Source: Drosophila miranda (lineage: Eukaryota > Arthropoda > Insecta > Diptera > Drosophilidae). From it: a stretch of DNA of 64,000 nt. The first letter of the stretch is position 1. Each line of letters starts with the position of its first letter. The DNA lies in NCBI RefSeq assembly GCF_003369915.1, contig NC_046674.1:2418001-2482000 (forward strand), given 5' to 3'. The position numbers were made by a program, and so were the translations under genes. Of the stretch, positions 35,149 through 46,880 are shown piece after piece. The notes under the pieces were generated by a model, which searched no databases, had not been told where the DNA came from, and saw nothing but the letters and a program-made list of their open reading frames with translations.

Positions 35149-35190
<42 letters not shown>

Positions 35191-36428
35191 AATGGGAATG
35201 GGTATGGATAGGGGAATTCGAGTTCCCCTCCAATTGATTTTCGGCTAATTCTGGGCTTGGAAATATCCCTCCTCCCCTCCCAAAAAATACACACACGAGG
35301 GGTTTTCTGTGGGAGGGGGCTCTTGTCTCTTTTTTGTAGTGAAATAGAGAAAAACAAATCGAACATTGTGAAATTTAGTGTCTTTACACTTTAAAGAGAA
35401 ATATATACAACCAGGAAATGGATTACTTAATTAAGAATTGTGAATGTAGAAATGCCTATATCTAAGCATCACACAGAGACACACTAGAGGGAGACACAGA
35501 CACAGACACAGATACACTTATGCTCATACACACACACACACACACACACAAACATAGATACGGATGCATAGCCGTACAACAAATTATGATAAATAACATA
35601 CTCTCGTACATATGCCTAAAAGGATAAACAACGTGTAGTAATCTACAGCAAAGAGCAAAAAGCAACAGCAACAGCAAAAAGCAACCGCAACAAAAACCAA
35701 TTACAAATCAATGTCTATGTATTAAATGAACAAGAATATATATACATACATACACGATAAGTGTATATCAACAAAATATATACTATATATATACTATATA
35801 TATGTATGTATTTGTGTATATGAAAACAAACGCTATCAAAAAAAGGGGAAAAAACTTATATAAAAAAAATTAATACAAAAGAAAAGAAAAACAAAGCAAA
35901 AAAGAAACCAAAGAAATAACAAACAAATACAAAACACAAAATTATCAAAACAAAATTAAAAAGCCTTTTTTATTCAAAGGGGAAAAGGGGGATAAGTCAA
36001 AGCAAGAGCCAAGGCATTAACCAAGGACAAAAGGGAGGAGCTTCTCCTTAAGCATCCTCAAATATTGAAAGTTTTCTTTACAAAATTTTGTATACGAACA
36101 CTTCGTATTTTTCCCCTGAACAGAATTCTTTTTACTCAAATTATAAATTGTATTAGTTATATAGAACGTCTGTTGTTTCATTTTCAGAGTACATATATTC
36201 CTCGATGTCCAACTTCTTCACTTATTCCCATAAAGAGAGAGAGAGAGAGAGAGAGCTACTTTGAGTAGCCAAGAATTCTTCGATTCTCCCAAACTCTTCT
36301 TCTAAATAATAATTAATGCTGAGGCTGAGGGCATAGTAGGCTTTTCATTAGAAGCAATAGCCCTGTGAAAATTAAGCCTGTCTAGCCGATTCAGTCTGCC
36401 AAATACTACAGACCGCAGTCGCAAAAAG
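29395..36428 (+). other. A-rich gene-free DNA, probable distal Hipk 3' UTR (unit A)
   Basis: Seven kilobases hold no supported gene. The plus strand is rich in CAAA/AACAAA runs, has several AATAAA hexamers (for example near 30459, 33042 and 34816) and Pumilio-like TGTAAATA/TGTATATA elements (for example near 29504). Other contents are a TA repeat at about 31530-31590, an A homopolymer near 32171, a TATGGG repeat at 35149-35190, a CA run near 35528 and a GA run near 36235. This composition is typical of very long fly 3' UTRs, but could also be intergenic. Confidence 0.5.
35149..35190 (+). repeat. (TATGGG)7, unit A
   Basis: Seven perfect TATGGG hexamers are followed by two AATGGG variants and a TATGGA. 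Each hexamer supplies a GGG triplet, so an RNA or DNA G-quadruplex is possible on this strand. Confidence 0.95.
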
Positions 36429-36435
36429 TATAAAA
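36429..36435 (+). promoter_or_regulatory. TATA-like box of PP2C copy A
   Basis: TATAAAA in the context AAAAAGTATAAAAAATC lies about 70 bp before the 5' splice donor. The same sequence is at 44848-44854 in copy B. In copy C the aligned position reads AAAAAGTACAACGACAAAAG. The start site itself is not evident; a TCAG lies at 36465, about 36 bp downstream. Confidence 0.5.
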
Positions 36436-36497
36436 AATCTTTTCTTTGGCTAACGATTTTCGACTCAGAACAAAGGACAACTAACAATAGAAAACTA

Positions 36498-36571
36498 GTG
36501 AGTATAGATTCCATTGTAGCACAGATCGCAAATGATACTCCGGGTTGTGTAATGGCTTGTCCCTTTCTAAG
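36498..36571 (+). other. 5' UTR intron of PP2C copy A
   Basis: A donor GTGAGTAT at 36498 and an acceptor TGTCCCTTTCTAAG ending at 36571 define a 74-bp intron, typical fly size. The exon then runs GCACATA into the ATG. The frame that stays open upstream of the ATG lies inside this intron and begins with GTG, so it is not a real N-terminus. Confidence 0.7.
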
Positions 36572-36578
36572 GCACATA

Positions 36579-37538
36579 ATGGGGCAGACACTGTCGAAGC
36601 CGGTGACCACCAAGAACACGGTTGATTGCGAGAACAGTGTCTTCCGCGTGGGATCCAGCAGCATGCAGGGCTGGCGCACCGAAATGGAGGACGCCGACAC
36701 CATCATCCTCTCGCTGCCGGAGGACCCCACAGCGTCCTTCTTCGGGGTATACGATGGACATGGCGGTGCTTCAGTGGCAAAATTTGCCGGACTTCATCTG
36801 CATCAGTTCATTACCAAGCGACGAGAGTACTTTGACAACGCCGTGGTGGGGGCCTTGAAGAGTGGGTTCCTTGATTTTGACAAGGAGATCATGCAGAATG
36901 GATCCTGGCAGCAGCAGATAGCCGGCTCCACTGCCGTGGTGGTGCTGATCAAGGAGCAGCGTCTCTACTGTGCCAATGCTGGGGACTCGCGGGCCATTGC
37001 CAGCATTGGGGGCAAGGTTCGCGCCCTTTCCTGGGACCACAAGCCACAAAACGAAGGGGAGAGAAGCCGCATCCTGGCCGGCGGTGGTTTCATCGAGCTC
37101 AATCGCGTCAATGGCACTCTGGCCCTCTCTCGGGCATTTGGCGACTTCATGTACAAGCGGAACATTCACATGCCACCGGAGCAGCAGATCGTCACGGCCT
37201 ATCCCGATGTGGAGGTGGCCAAAATCACAGAGGACTGGGAGTTCGTGGTCCTCGCCTGCGATGGCATCTGGGATGTGATGTCCAATCAGGAGGTGTGTGA
37301 CTTTGTGCGAAAGCGCATCGCCGCGGGCATGACCCCGGAGTGCATTTGCGAGGAGCTGCTGAACAGCTGTATGGCCACCGACTTCAACATTACCGGCCTT
37401 GGAGGCGACAACATGACTGCCATTCTGGTCTGCTTCCTACACAACAAGACGTTCGAGGATCTGGTGGTTCGCTGCGGCGGCACCAATCAGAGCCCCGCCG
37501 TAATGGACTCTCCAAAATCCTTATTGGATGACATCTAA
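36579..37538 (+). CDS. PP2C-family (PPM, Ppm1-like) protein phosphatase, copy A
   Basis: Metal-dependent Ser/Thr phosphatase of 319 residues with an uninterrupted coding sequence. Start chosen at MGQTLS: Gly2 and Ser6 fit an N-myristoylation signal, family members begin similarly, and upstream sequence is an intron. Catalytic-core residues are all present: R33 and E37-D38 in GWRTEMED, D59-G60 in VYDGHGG, the DSRA motif near 136-139, D228 in ACDGIWD and D277 in GLGGDN. The C-terminal tail is short. It is nearly identical to copy B; the only protein difference is Lys215, where B and C have Glu. The stop lies 127 bp before the duplication junction, so its 3' flank is Hipk-derived sequence. It is related to fly Ppm1/CG17746-type phosphatases; exact orthology is not settled. 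The intronless coding region would fit an old retrocopy, unproven. Confidence 0.92.
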   Translation: MGQTLSKPVTTKNTVDCENSVFRVGSSSMQGWRTEMEDADTIILSLPEDPTASFFGVYDGHGGASVAKFAGLHLHQFITKRREYFDNAVVGALKSGFLDFDKEIMQNGSWQQQIAGSTAVVVLIKEQRLYCANAGDSRAIASIGGKVRALSWDHKPQNEGERSRILAGGGFIELNRVNGTLALSRAFGDFMYKRNIHMPPEQQIVTAYPDVEVAKITEDWEFVVLACDGIWDVMSNQEVCDFVRKRIAAGMTPECICEELLNSCMATDFNITGLGGDNMTAILVCFLHNKTFEDLVVRCGGTNQSPAVMDSPKSLLDDI

Positions 37539-39812
37539 GCACCTTTGGACGCCAAATTAGGAATTATGAATTATTTGTTATTGTTTTTGGAGGCTTGGTA
37601 GCCGCACAGTTATTAACGATACACAAGTGATACACACGATCACACACGTAGATCGAGTATTTCGAGAAAAATGAATGTTTCTTTCGTAAACTTAAAACCT
37701 GAATCCCAAATAATAATTGGGTTTTGTTGCCGAAAAATGGCAGAGGATCAACCGTATGTTTGGGTAGAACTTTGTGTAAATATAGCACGCAATTTTGATA
37801 TGTACAAAACCGGCTTACTTTACATCCATACATGCATATACCCACTAAAACCTATACACTATATAGATATGGATATATGTATATGATATATAAACTATTG
37901 TACACCTAAAAATCTTGTTAAATAGGTTTCCTAAAGTATTTTGTAGTTAGACCTAAACTTAAACGTGTCGTTGCGTGTGCAAATTTATATATATATTTTT
38001 TTTCGTTCCCTTAGCGAGGGTGGCACTTCCTATATAAGATACATACAGAAGATACAGTTACAAAAGATACAGTTAACCGCAGCCCGCAACCCGCAAGTCC
38101 CCATAAAACCACCCTTCGTCCCTTCTAGTTCAGCACCATTTTCGGGATTAGAGGGATAGAGAGGTAAAACTCCGATTGAAAGGATCTAGCATATAATTAT
38201 TGTGATGTAGTTTTTAACAAAAAGCAAAGAAATTGATAAAGATAAAAATAACGATAAAGATATATGTAGGAGGAGGAGTTATAGTAGGAGGGAGATGGAG
38301 GAAAGGAGGAAAGGAGCGTTTTGCCAGTCGTCGTCATCGTCTAGAAATTAAACTACAAATTATGAATACAACAAACGTAAAAATATCTATCTAGCGATAT
38401 GCATCAATATATGTTAACTAATTAGTGTGCAGGATTCAATACCGTTAACAGAACAACAAAACAAAGTAAAAGCAAAAGCAAAAACAAAAACAAAAACAAA
38501 CCAATCGTTTTTTAAACCAACTTTTTAACAAGACAAAAAAACACAGAGATAACTTTTTGTAGTTTATAATTAAACGAAAGAAGGAACATTTACGAGTAAT
38601 TAGCATTGTGTAGCGGCGATAATTAAGAAAACGTTAGTGTTGTGAATATATACGAGTACATACAAATACATAAGTACATACTATAGATCTAGATGTGGTA
38701 TATACAATGCATATATATATTTTGTGTATAAAAACAATAAACGATAAACAATAAACGGCAAACAAGCAGCTAACAATTGTCATAAACAATAAAACGAGAA
38801 GAAAACCAACACAAAAACCAAACAATTAAAAACTAAAAATACTTGAATTGTAAAACCGAAAAACGAATGATCAGAAGCGAAGCAGCATCCATAGATATAC
38901 GGATATACGGATACGGGATAGGATGAGTTTTTTTTTATAGAAATTTTATGGACCATTCAAACTATAAATATAAATACCTATATATTAAAGGAATAGAAGT
39001 AACAATAAACGTAAACGTAAACGTAAACATAAACACTTGTGCTGTATCCCCCGTTCGCAGAGAGAGCGAAAAGTTTTGTCGATTCTGTGTTTTTTCGTCC
39101 TGCACTTTTTTCCTGTCGGTGTGTGTTTGAAACGTTCGTATATTGTTCATATTATATGTGTATATCTTACAATTAAATAATGTATCTGCATCTGTAATGG
39201 AACAACTTTTCACTTTCTACTCAATGTTTTAGGAGCAGCAACCAAAAAATGAAAAACGAATTAAAATAAAACAAAACAAAAGAAAACAAAAGAAAACAAC
39301 AGAAAAAACAAATCAAGAACGCTTTAAATGTAACAAAAACGAAACGTTAATAGACTTACAAACAACAAAACAAATTAAATTTATAACAAAATTACATTTA
39401 AAATTAACGAAAAAAAAATTAAATTTACATTTAAACAACAACAAAAAAAAAAAAACAAAAACAAATTCAATTTAAATTTAACAAAAAACTCACACTCGTA
39501 CACGAGACAGCTGCAGACTTTTGTGGCCCACTGTGAGAGCAATTTGACGTGTAAAAGAGCAAACGATATAGGAATATAGGAAGAGAAGGATACCCACATC
39601 CACAAAACACTCTAAACACACTAAATATACGTATATTATATAGAAATGCGAAATGCGAAAATGTTTTAACGTGTAGCCTTAATATTTGTACTCGTCGTCC
39701 TTTCGATTTCCAGCGACAGAAAAAACAAACAGCATGAAGAGATAGCAGTAGAAAATGATGTGTAACTATAACGATACGAATACGATTACGATTACGATAT
39801 GATATGAATATG

Positions 39813-39865
<53 letters not shown>

Positions 39866-40135
39866 TATATGTATATATATATATGTATACATATATAAAG
39901 CTAAAGCTAATGCTTAACGGTGTTTACTACAATATTTCTTATGTACTTGTGTTTGTAATCATAATCTGGATTGATAGGATGAGTCGCCTTTATCTGACTA
40001 TTTTAACATTTTACACTTACACTTACAATTTAATTTTACTTTTACCTTTACCTTTACTTTTACTTTTATCCTTAACTTGTACTTTGTTTGTGTGTCGTTT
40101 CTTTTGCCTGATGTTTTTTGTGGTCCACAATGGCC

Positions 40136-40349
40136 CATGCGTACATATGTATGTATAGTGCATAATGGAACATAAACCATATGAATATATATATAAATAT
40201 TTACTTAATATTACCAGAATTATATATATACCTATGTCCTACCATGCGTACATATGTATGTATAGTGCATAATGGAACATAAACCATATGAATATATATA
40301 TAAATATTTACTTAATATTACCAGAATTATATATATACCTATGTCCTAC
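40136..40349 (+). repeat. 107-bp tandem duplication within unit B
   Basis: CATGCGTACATATG at 40136 recurs at 40243, and each copy runs to CCTATGTCCTAC (40242 and 40349). Unit A has one copy, so this arose after the 8.3-kb duplication, or one copy was lost from A. Confidence 0.95.
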
Positions 40350-43300
40350 CACAAAATACATATATAAACCGATATTCGATAACGCAATTATGGAATCCCT
40401 GTTTTTGGTTTTATTTTTTATTTTCTCGAATTATTCTCTTATCCTTTTTTGCATGCTTTCTTTTGAAGAACACCAGAAGATAATGATGATGATGATGATA
40501 ATGATTGAATGATGAACCACAAATACAACATATATCCCACCAAATTACAAATGGAGTAAATCTTAATGTTTAGCAAAAAAAAAAAAAAAAAAACATAATA
40601 ACAATTAATCGTAATATTGTGCAATACTATCGATAGCAAAAGCCCAAAAACAACCAACCAACAAAACCAAAACCCAAACCAAAACCAAAACAAAGCAATT
40701 GTGCAAACAATTTAGGTTTAGGCTAAGGTTTAGTTTTAGTCGAAAGCTTCAGCTGATTTAGGATTTAGTTGAAAGACCAACCAGGTTTCTGCAGATTATA
40801 TAGATTGATTTCGCACACCAACACCCCCCGAAGAACAACCTCCCAATGGCCCCACGAAGTTGCTTGATTGACCAACAATTGATGAGCTTTTATTGCAAAG
40901 TAATAGTACTCGTATTTTTGGTTTTGCATTTACCAGAACACAGAGAACAAAGGAAATCAATAAAAGTAAACTTAAACTGAAAGATAGAGGAACAACCGAA
41001 CTGGAAATCAAAGAACAAACAGATTTATCAGCTACGAATTGTACGACGGAGTACGACGATGTTTTTGACAAACAAGATTGATAATAACCCGTCCATAATT
41101 AGAGTTTCGTTTCGTTCAAGCGCTGAACCTGAACTGAACGAATGCTGGATTGGCTGCACTTCAGGACAGCAGCAGAATCGAATAGAAGGGGCCCTTCTCC
41201 TTATAGCATACTGCTTTAAAGATGTATATGTAAGCTTCTTAATTAGGTTTAATCTACCAGTAATATACACATACATAGATGGATACGTTCGTACATACGT
41301 ACATACATGTATGATGATATTATATGATACGATATGATATGATATATGTAATCTTCGTTTTCCTTCACTTGAAGAACTTTCTCCAAAAAACTCTCTTAAA
41401 AATATTGTGGTTCGGATTGAAATTAGATGTTTTTTAATAAACAGACACAACAAAATACAACACTCAACAAATACACGTACATATACACGTACACATATAG
41501 CAAATGGATAAGTCTATGGATATATATAGTATATACACATATATATTTTATTAAATACAAAATTATTTCCTAACAAAACGAAAAGGAGACCCCGAAAACC
41601 GAAACCGAAATCGTAAACGATAACCGAAAATGTTGATGTGTGAAATTTATAAGACTAGCATATTTCCTACCTAAAAACAGAAAAAAAAAACGAAAAAAAA
41701 ACAAAAAAAATATACATACATACGTTATATATACATACATACATATATACACGGATATATGATAACTAGCAGCTAGAGCTGAGATGATACTCATAGACGA
41801 CATATACAAGACAAGCATACATGCATATATATACATATACACACACATATATTACGGCTAATCGGTAAAGATATTGAATTTAAAATGATGATTGTACCTT
41901 TTGCTGATTTCGAAACAAAAAACGGCAGAAATCGAGAAAAGATATAGGACGTTGGACGCGGATAGTATGAATGCAAAGATTCCTTGCATCGTAGGTGATG
42001 CAAAACGTAATCGAAACAATATCTACTACATGTATATGTTTTAATAGATCGATCAGAGAGAGAGCACTTTTATGGGATTTGCTACGATATACATACATAC
42101 ATAAGATGCATATATAGATGTACTTGTAGCGATGGTAGCGATTGGACATTGGATTGCGCAGTTTCAGATTAAAAGAATTTAAATATTTTTATATACGAAA
42201 TCGATTAGTGGTAGATCTCTACTCATAATACGACAGGATATGTATAGCATATACCATAGCGAGTAGAGGGCAGCAATGGCTTGGCGGCATTCGAAAGTAA
42301 ACCAAAGACGGGTAATCAAAGATCGCACACAGAAACACTCACTTTTAAACCCACACTCAAACATACATACATTCATGGATATTATGAATAGTATATAGGA
42401 TTTCCTTTTCGTGGGCACCAAGTCATATTCGTACATACATATGTACGCTCCTGGACACACATCTTTATCACATTAGGAAGCGTTGATTTTGTCAGTGTTC
42501 TAGATTCTGCGGATACGATTGATGGATCTCCAACGAATGGATGGGAGAACTTGAAATTGCCAACCAATCGGAAAACTCACCAACGAATCACCAACACTTC
42601 ATCAACAATACAACAATAGTGGATCAACAATTCACCCATCTACTCAACAAATATTCACCAACCTCCAGACGACTCCAACTCAACCACAACACAACTCTAA
42701 TCGTACTTCGATCAAAGTTTTTCGTATTCTACTCGTATCTCTATGAATGTGTACTGAATGTTTTTGCTTGGTGTCCATCTCTTTTTTAGGTATAAGGAAT
42801 ACGGAAATGAACATGAAATTCAAAAAACTTATATCAAAAACCAAGCACACCGATACATTTAGCATTGTAATTGATAAGGCTATCGATATTAGCGTTTAGT
42901 TTTATGCGAATCAAAATACTATATACATATATATACACGAATATGTGTATATGTACTATATATATATATGTGTCTGTGTCGTAATCAGATATGCGTACCT
43001 TTGGATCAGAGAAGGCCAGCTAATTTGTCGAATACAAGTAATCGTAGAGGAATGATTGTATCGAGACCAAAGAAAACCCAAACCAAACCAAACCAAACAA
43101 AAATCGAAGCAATGAGCCGCAACATTTGTATTTATGTATAGTTCCCTCCTTCCCAAACCAACAGATAAGCAAACCTATAACAATCGAGTTCCGATTTCAA
43201 AGATAGAGATAATAAACTCCAGGTGTAAGCTCCAGTTAAAACGAGTCGTCGTCAAACTTAGTAGAGTGGAAGTAAAGTGTAAACGCGTCTAGATAATTGA

Positions 43301-43543
43301 TAGATATGATAAGAACTTTTGACTTTTATGGCTGTTTAGAGATTTTATAATACGTCTATATCTATATAGATATTATATATGTATACATACGATCGATATA
43401 TATATATATAGATATAAACCAGACATTTTCGTAAATTATTTACATACTCAAAGACACAAATAAACAAACAAAAAACACATAGAACATTCAAAACATAGAA
43501 GATACAACCACTAACCGAACAAAAGTTTTGTCCCCCGGGGGGT

Positions 43544-43609
<66 letters not shown>
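43544..43609 (+). repeat. (TATGGG)11, unit B
   Basis: Eleven perfect TATGGG units, against seven in unit A, with the same AATGGG variants at the 3' end. Confidence 0.95.
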
Positions 43610-44847
43610 AATGGGAATGGGTATGGATAGGGGAATTCGAGTTCCCCTCCAATTGATTTTCGGCTAATTCTGGGCTTGGAAATATCCCTCCTCCCCTCCC
43701 AAAAAATACACACACGAGGGGTTTTCTGTGGGAGGGGGCTCTTGTCTCTTTTTTGTAGTGAAATAGAGAAAAACAAATCGAACATTGTGAAATTTAGTGT
43801 CTTTACACTTTAAAGAGAAATATATACAACCAGGAAATGGATTACTTAATTAAGAATTGTGAATGTAGAAATGCCTATATCTAAGCATCACACAGAGACA
43901 CACTAGAGGGAGACACAGACACAGACACAGATACACTTATGCTCATACACACACACACACACACACACAAACATAGATACGGATGCATAGCCGTACAACA
44001 AATTATGATAAATAACATACTCTCGTACATATGCCTAAAAGGATAAACAACGTGTAGTAATCTACAGCAAAGAGCAAAAAGCAACAGCAACAGCAAAAAG
44101 CAACCGCAACAAAAACCAATTACAAATCAATGTCTATGTATTAAATGAACAAGAATATATATACATACATACACGATAAGTGTATATCAACAAAATATAT
44201 ACTATATATATACTATATATATGTATGTATTTGTGTATATGAAAACAAACGCTATCAAAAAAAGGGGAAAAAACTTATATAAAAAAAATTAATACAAAAG
44301 AAAAGAAAAACAAAGCAAAAAAGAAACCAAAGAAATAACAAACAAATACAAAACACAAAATTATCAAAACAAAATTAAAAAGCCTTTTTTATTCAAAGGG
44401 GAAAAGGGGGATAAGTCAAAGCAAGAGCCAAGGCATTAACCAAGGACAAAAGGGAGGAGCTTCTCCTTAAGCATCCTCAAATATTGAAAGTTTTCTTTAC
44501 AAAATTTTGTATACGAACACTTCGTATTTTTCCCCTGAACAGAATTCTTTTTACTCAAATTATAAATTGTATTAGTTATATAGAACGTCTGTTGTTTCAT
44601 TTTCAGAGTACATATATTCCTCGATGTCCAACTTCTTCACTTATTCCCATAAAGAGAGAGAGAGAGAGAGAGAGCTACTTTGAGTAGCCAAGAATTCTTC
44701 GATTCTCCCAAACTCTTCTTCTAAATAATAATTAATGCTGAGGCTGAGGGCATAGTAGGCTTTTCATTAGAAGCCATAGCCCTGTGAAAATTAAGCCTGT
44801 CTAGCCGATTCAGTCTGCCAAATACTACAGACCGCAGTCGCAAAAAG

Positions 44848-44854
44848 TATAAAA
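44848..44854 (+). promoter_or_regulatory. TATA-like box of PP2C copy B
   Basis: TATAAAA identical in sequence and position to the element before copy A (offset 8419). Confidence 0.5.
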
Positions 44855-44916
44855 AATCTTTTCTTTGGCTAACGATTTTCGACTCAGAACAAAGGACAAC
44901 TAACAATAGAAAACTA

Positions 44917-44990
44917 GTGAGTATATATTCCATTGTAGCACAGATCGCAAATGATACTCCGGGTTGTGTAATGGCTTGTCCCTTTCTAAG
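44917..44990 (+). other. 5' UTR intron of PP2C copy B
   Basis: Donor GTGAGTAT and acceptor CCCTTTCTAAG give a 74-bp intron matching copy A apart from one base (GTATATATT against GTATAGATT). Confidence 0.7.
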
Positions 44991-44997
44991 GCACATA

Positions 44998-45957
44998 ATG
45001 GGGCAGACACTGTCGAAGCCGGTGACCACCAAGAACACGGTTGATTGTGAGAACAGTGTCTTCCGCGTGGGATCCAGCAGCATGCAGGGCTGGCGCACCG
45101 AAATGGAGGACGCCGACACCATCATCCTCTCGCTGCCGGAGGACCCCACAGCGTCCTTCTTCGGGGTATACGATGGACATGGCGGTGCTTCAGTGGCAAA
45201 ATTTGCCGGACTTCATCTGCATCAGTTCATTACCAAGCGACGAGAGTACTTTGACAACGCCGTGGTGGGGGCCTTGAAGAGTGGGTTCCTTGATTTTGAC
45301 AAGGAGATCATGCAGAATGGATCCTGGCAGCAGCAGATAGCCGGCTCCACTGCCGTGGTTGTGCTGATCAAGGAGCAGCGTCTCTACTGTGCCAATGCTG
45401 GGGACTCGCGGGCAATTGCCAGCATTGGGGGCAAGGTTCGCGCCCTTTCCTGGGACCACAAGCCACAAAACGAAGGGGAGAGAAGCCGCATCCTGGCCGG
45501 CGGTGGTTTCATCGAGCTCAATCGCGTCAATGGCACTCTGGCCCTCTCTCGGGCATTTGGCGACTTCATGTACAAGCGGAACATTCACATGCCACCGGAG
45601 CAGCAGATCGTCACCGCCTATCCCGATGTGGAGGTGGCCGAGATCACAGAGGACTGGGAGTTCGTGGTCCTCGCCTGCGATGGCATCTGGGATGTGATGT
45701 CCAATCAGGAGGTGTGTGACTTTGTGCGAAAGCGCATCGCCGCGGGCATGACCCCGGAGTGCATTTGCGAGGAGCTGCTGAACAGCTGTATGGCCACCGA
45801 CTTCAACATTACCGGCCTTGGAGGCGACAACATGACTGCCATTCTGGTCTGCTTCCTACACAACAAGACGTTCGAGGATCTGGTGGTTCGCTGCGGCGGC
45901 ACCAATCAGAGCCCCGCCGTAATGGACTCTCCAAAATCCTTATTGGATGACATCTAA
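44998..45957 (+). CDS. PP2C-family (PPM, Ppm1-like) protein phosphatase, copy B
   Basis: A 319-residue PP2C phosphatase with the same start logic (MGQTLS), the same myristoylation-type N-terminus and the same intact metal-binding residues as copy A. About half a dozen base differences from A are spread over the coding region, nearly all silent. Glu215 agrees with copy C and is the likely ancestral state. Unlike A, this copy keeps its own 3' flank, with an AATAAA at 46149-46154 about 190 bp after the stop. Its 5' flank is the second copy of the Hipk 3' region. Identification as PP2C is firm; substrate is unknown. Confidence 0.92.
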   Translation: MGQTLSKPVTTKNTVDCENSVFRVGSSSMQGWRTEMEDADTIILSLPEDPTASFFGVYDGHGGASVAKFAGLHLHQFITKRREYFDNAVVGALKSGFLDFDKEIMQNGSWQQQIAGSTAVVVLIKEQRLYCANAGDSRAIASIGGKVRALSWDHKPQNEGERSRILAGGGFIELNRVNGTLALSRAFGDFMYKRNIHMPPEQQIVTAYPDVEVAEITEDWEFVVLACDGIWDVMSNQEVCDFVRKRIAAGMTPECICEELLNSCMATDFNITGLGGDNMTAILVCFLHNKTFEDLVVRCGGTNQSPAVMDSPKSLLDDI

Positions 45958-46084
45958 GCACCTTTGGACGCCAAATTAGGAATTATGAATTATTTGTTAT
46001 TGTTTTTGGAGGCTTGGTAGCCGCACAGTTATTAACGATACACAAGTGATACACACGATCACACACGTAGATCGAGTATTTCGA

Positions 46085-46880
46085 TCCGCAGCCCACAGTC
46101 CACCCATTTATTTTATTCCAAATTTTGCAGGTGTTTTGTTAAAAATTTAATAAAATTTTAAAATTAACCAGCAATTAACCATCATTTACAAGAATTCGAG
46201 TTCCACTACATTTTGAAGTTCTTTCGTAGAATATTGAATACATTTTTCAAATTATGGATGAAACTCTTTTTGTGTTCATTTCTCAGGGATCGTTGGATCT
46301 CTGGCTTAGAAGATGTGCAAATCTATATGAGATATGGTGTATATGTGTAGAACGACTATGTATTATACTAGCAAACCATTTGCCGCAGTACTGAGAACTA
46401 TTTCAGTTGCTGCGAAAGAAGTTTTTTGGAATCATGAATTGAATGAGCGAATGAACTTCAGGAACAGGTTTGAATCTGGATCCGTGCCGATGAGCAAGCC
46501 TCAATAATCTTGTCTCAATTATAAGTAGCTGCACTATTCCAAATAAGTCCATTTGACTTGAAATCGAGCGCATGACAATGTAGACATTCTTTGTCCATAG
46601 CACGAATCAGAACTTTCCGATGAGCGACATATTCTAAGTGTGGTTCTTACTTGAATGCGAGACGAAGAAGATATCTCGTGCCTTTTGTGACTGAGATTCG
46701 CCCAATTGCGACATTCTCACACGCACATTTTCGTTATCTTGTTGGAATCGTGAATCTGTTCTTTCTGCTGTAATATTTCGCATGTTTCTTGCTTTATTCG
46801 TTCGACGGCCCAAAAATCGTGATAGGAAGAGCAAAATTAGTTAAAAGCCTTATCCCATACATACAAAATATAAGAAAAAT
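46085..46880. other. 3' flank of PP2C copy B and unidentified DNA
   Basis: 46085 to about 46300 aligns with the 3' flank of copy C (49075-49250), including TTTTGAAGTTCTTTCGTAG, so the older duplication extended past the genes. About 46380-46880 has no recognisable gene; short minus-strand frames there show no family I know. It may be transposon debris, given the mariner remnant next to it. Confidence 0.5.

Larger units (their letters stand above)
29395..37665 (+). repeat. Segmental tandem duplication, unit A (8271 bp)
   Basis: Unit A starts at GAAAAATGAATG and ends at GTATTTCGA; unit B follows directly in the same orientation. Sequence matches B for nearly its full length with only scattered substitutions and a few repeat-length changes. 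The offset is 8271 bp at the left end and 8419 bp at the right end. It contains distal Hipk 3' sequence and PP2C copy A. Confidence 0.97.
37666..44847 (+). other. Gene-free A-rich DNA, second copy of Hipk 3' sequence
   Basis: This copy of 29395-36428 has no supported gene. It now lies directly behind PP2C copy A and may supply its 3' UTR and poly(A) signals. It carries the same TA, CA, A and GA microsatellites as unit A. Confidence 0.55.
37666..46084 (+). repeat. Segmental tandem duplication, unit B (8419 bp)
   Basis: This is the direct repeat of unit A, joined at TTTCGA/GAAAAATG with no extra bases. It is 148 bp longer than A. I can account for 107 bp by an internal tandem duplication at 40136-40349 and 24 bp by four more TATGGG units; the rest is small repeat-length change. 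Beyond 46084 the sequence continues into TCCGCAGCCC, which A lacks. Confidence 0.97.

Noticed and set aside
36498..36578. N-terminal extension of PP2C copy A (and the matching 44917 and 47839 frames)
   Set aside because: The frames begin with GTG or TTG, cross a donor GTGAGTAT and an acceptor, and the ATG of MGQTLS fits the family.
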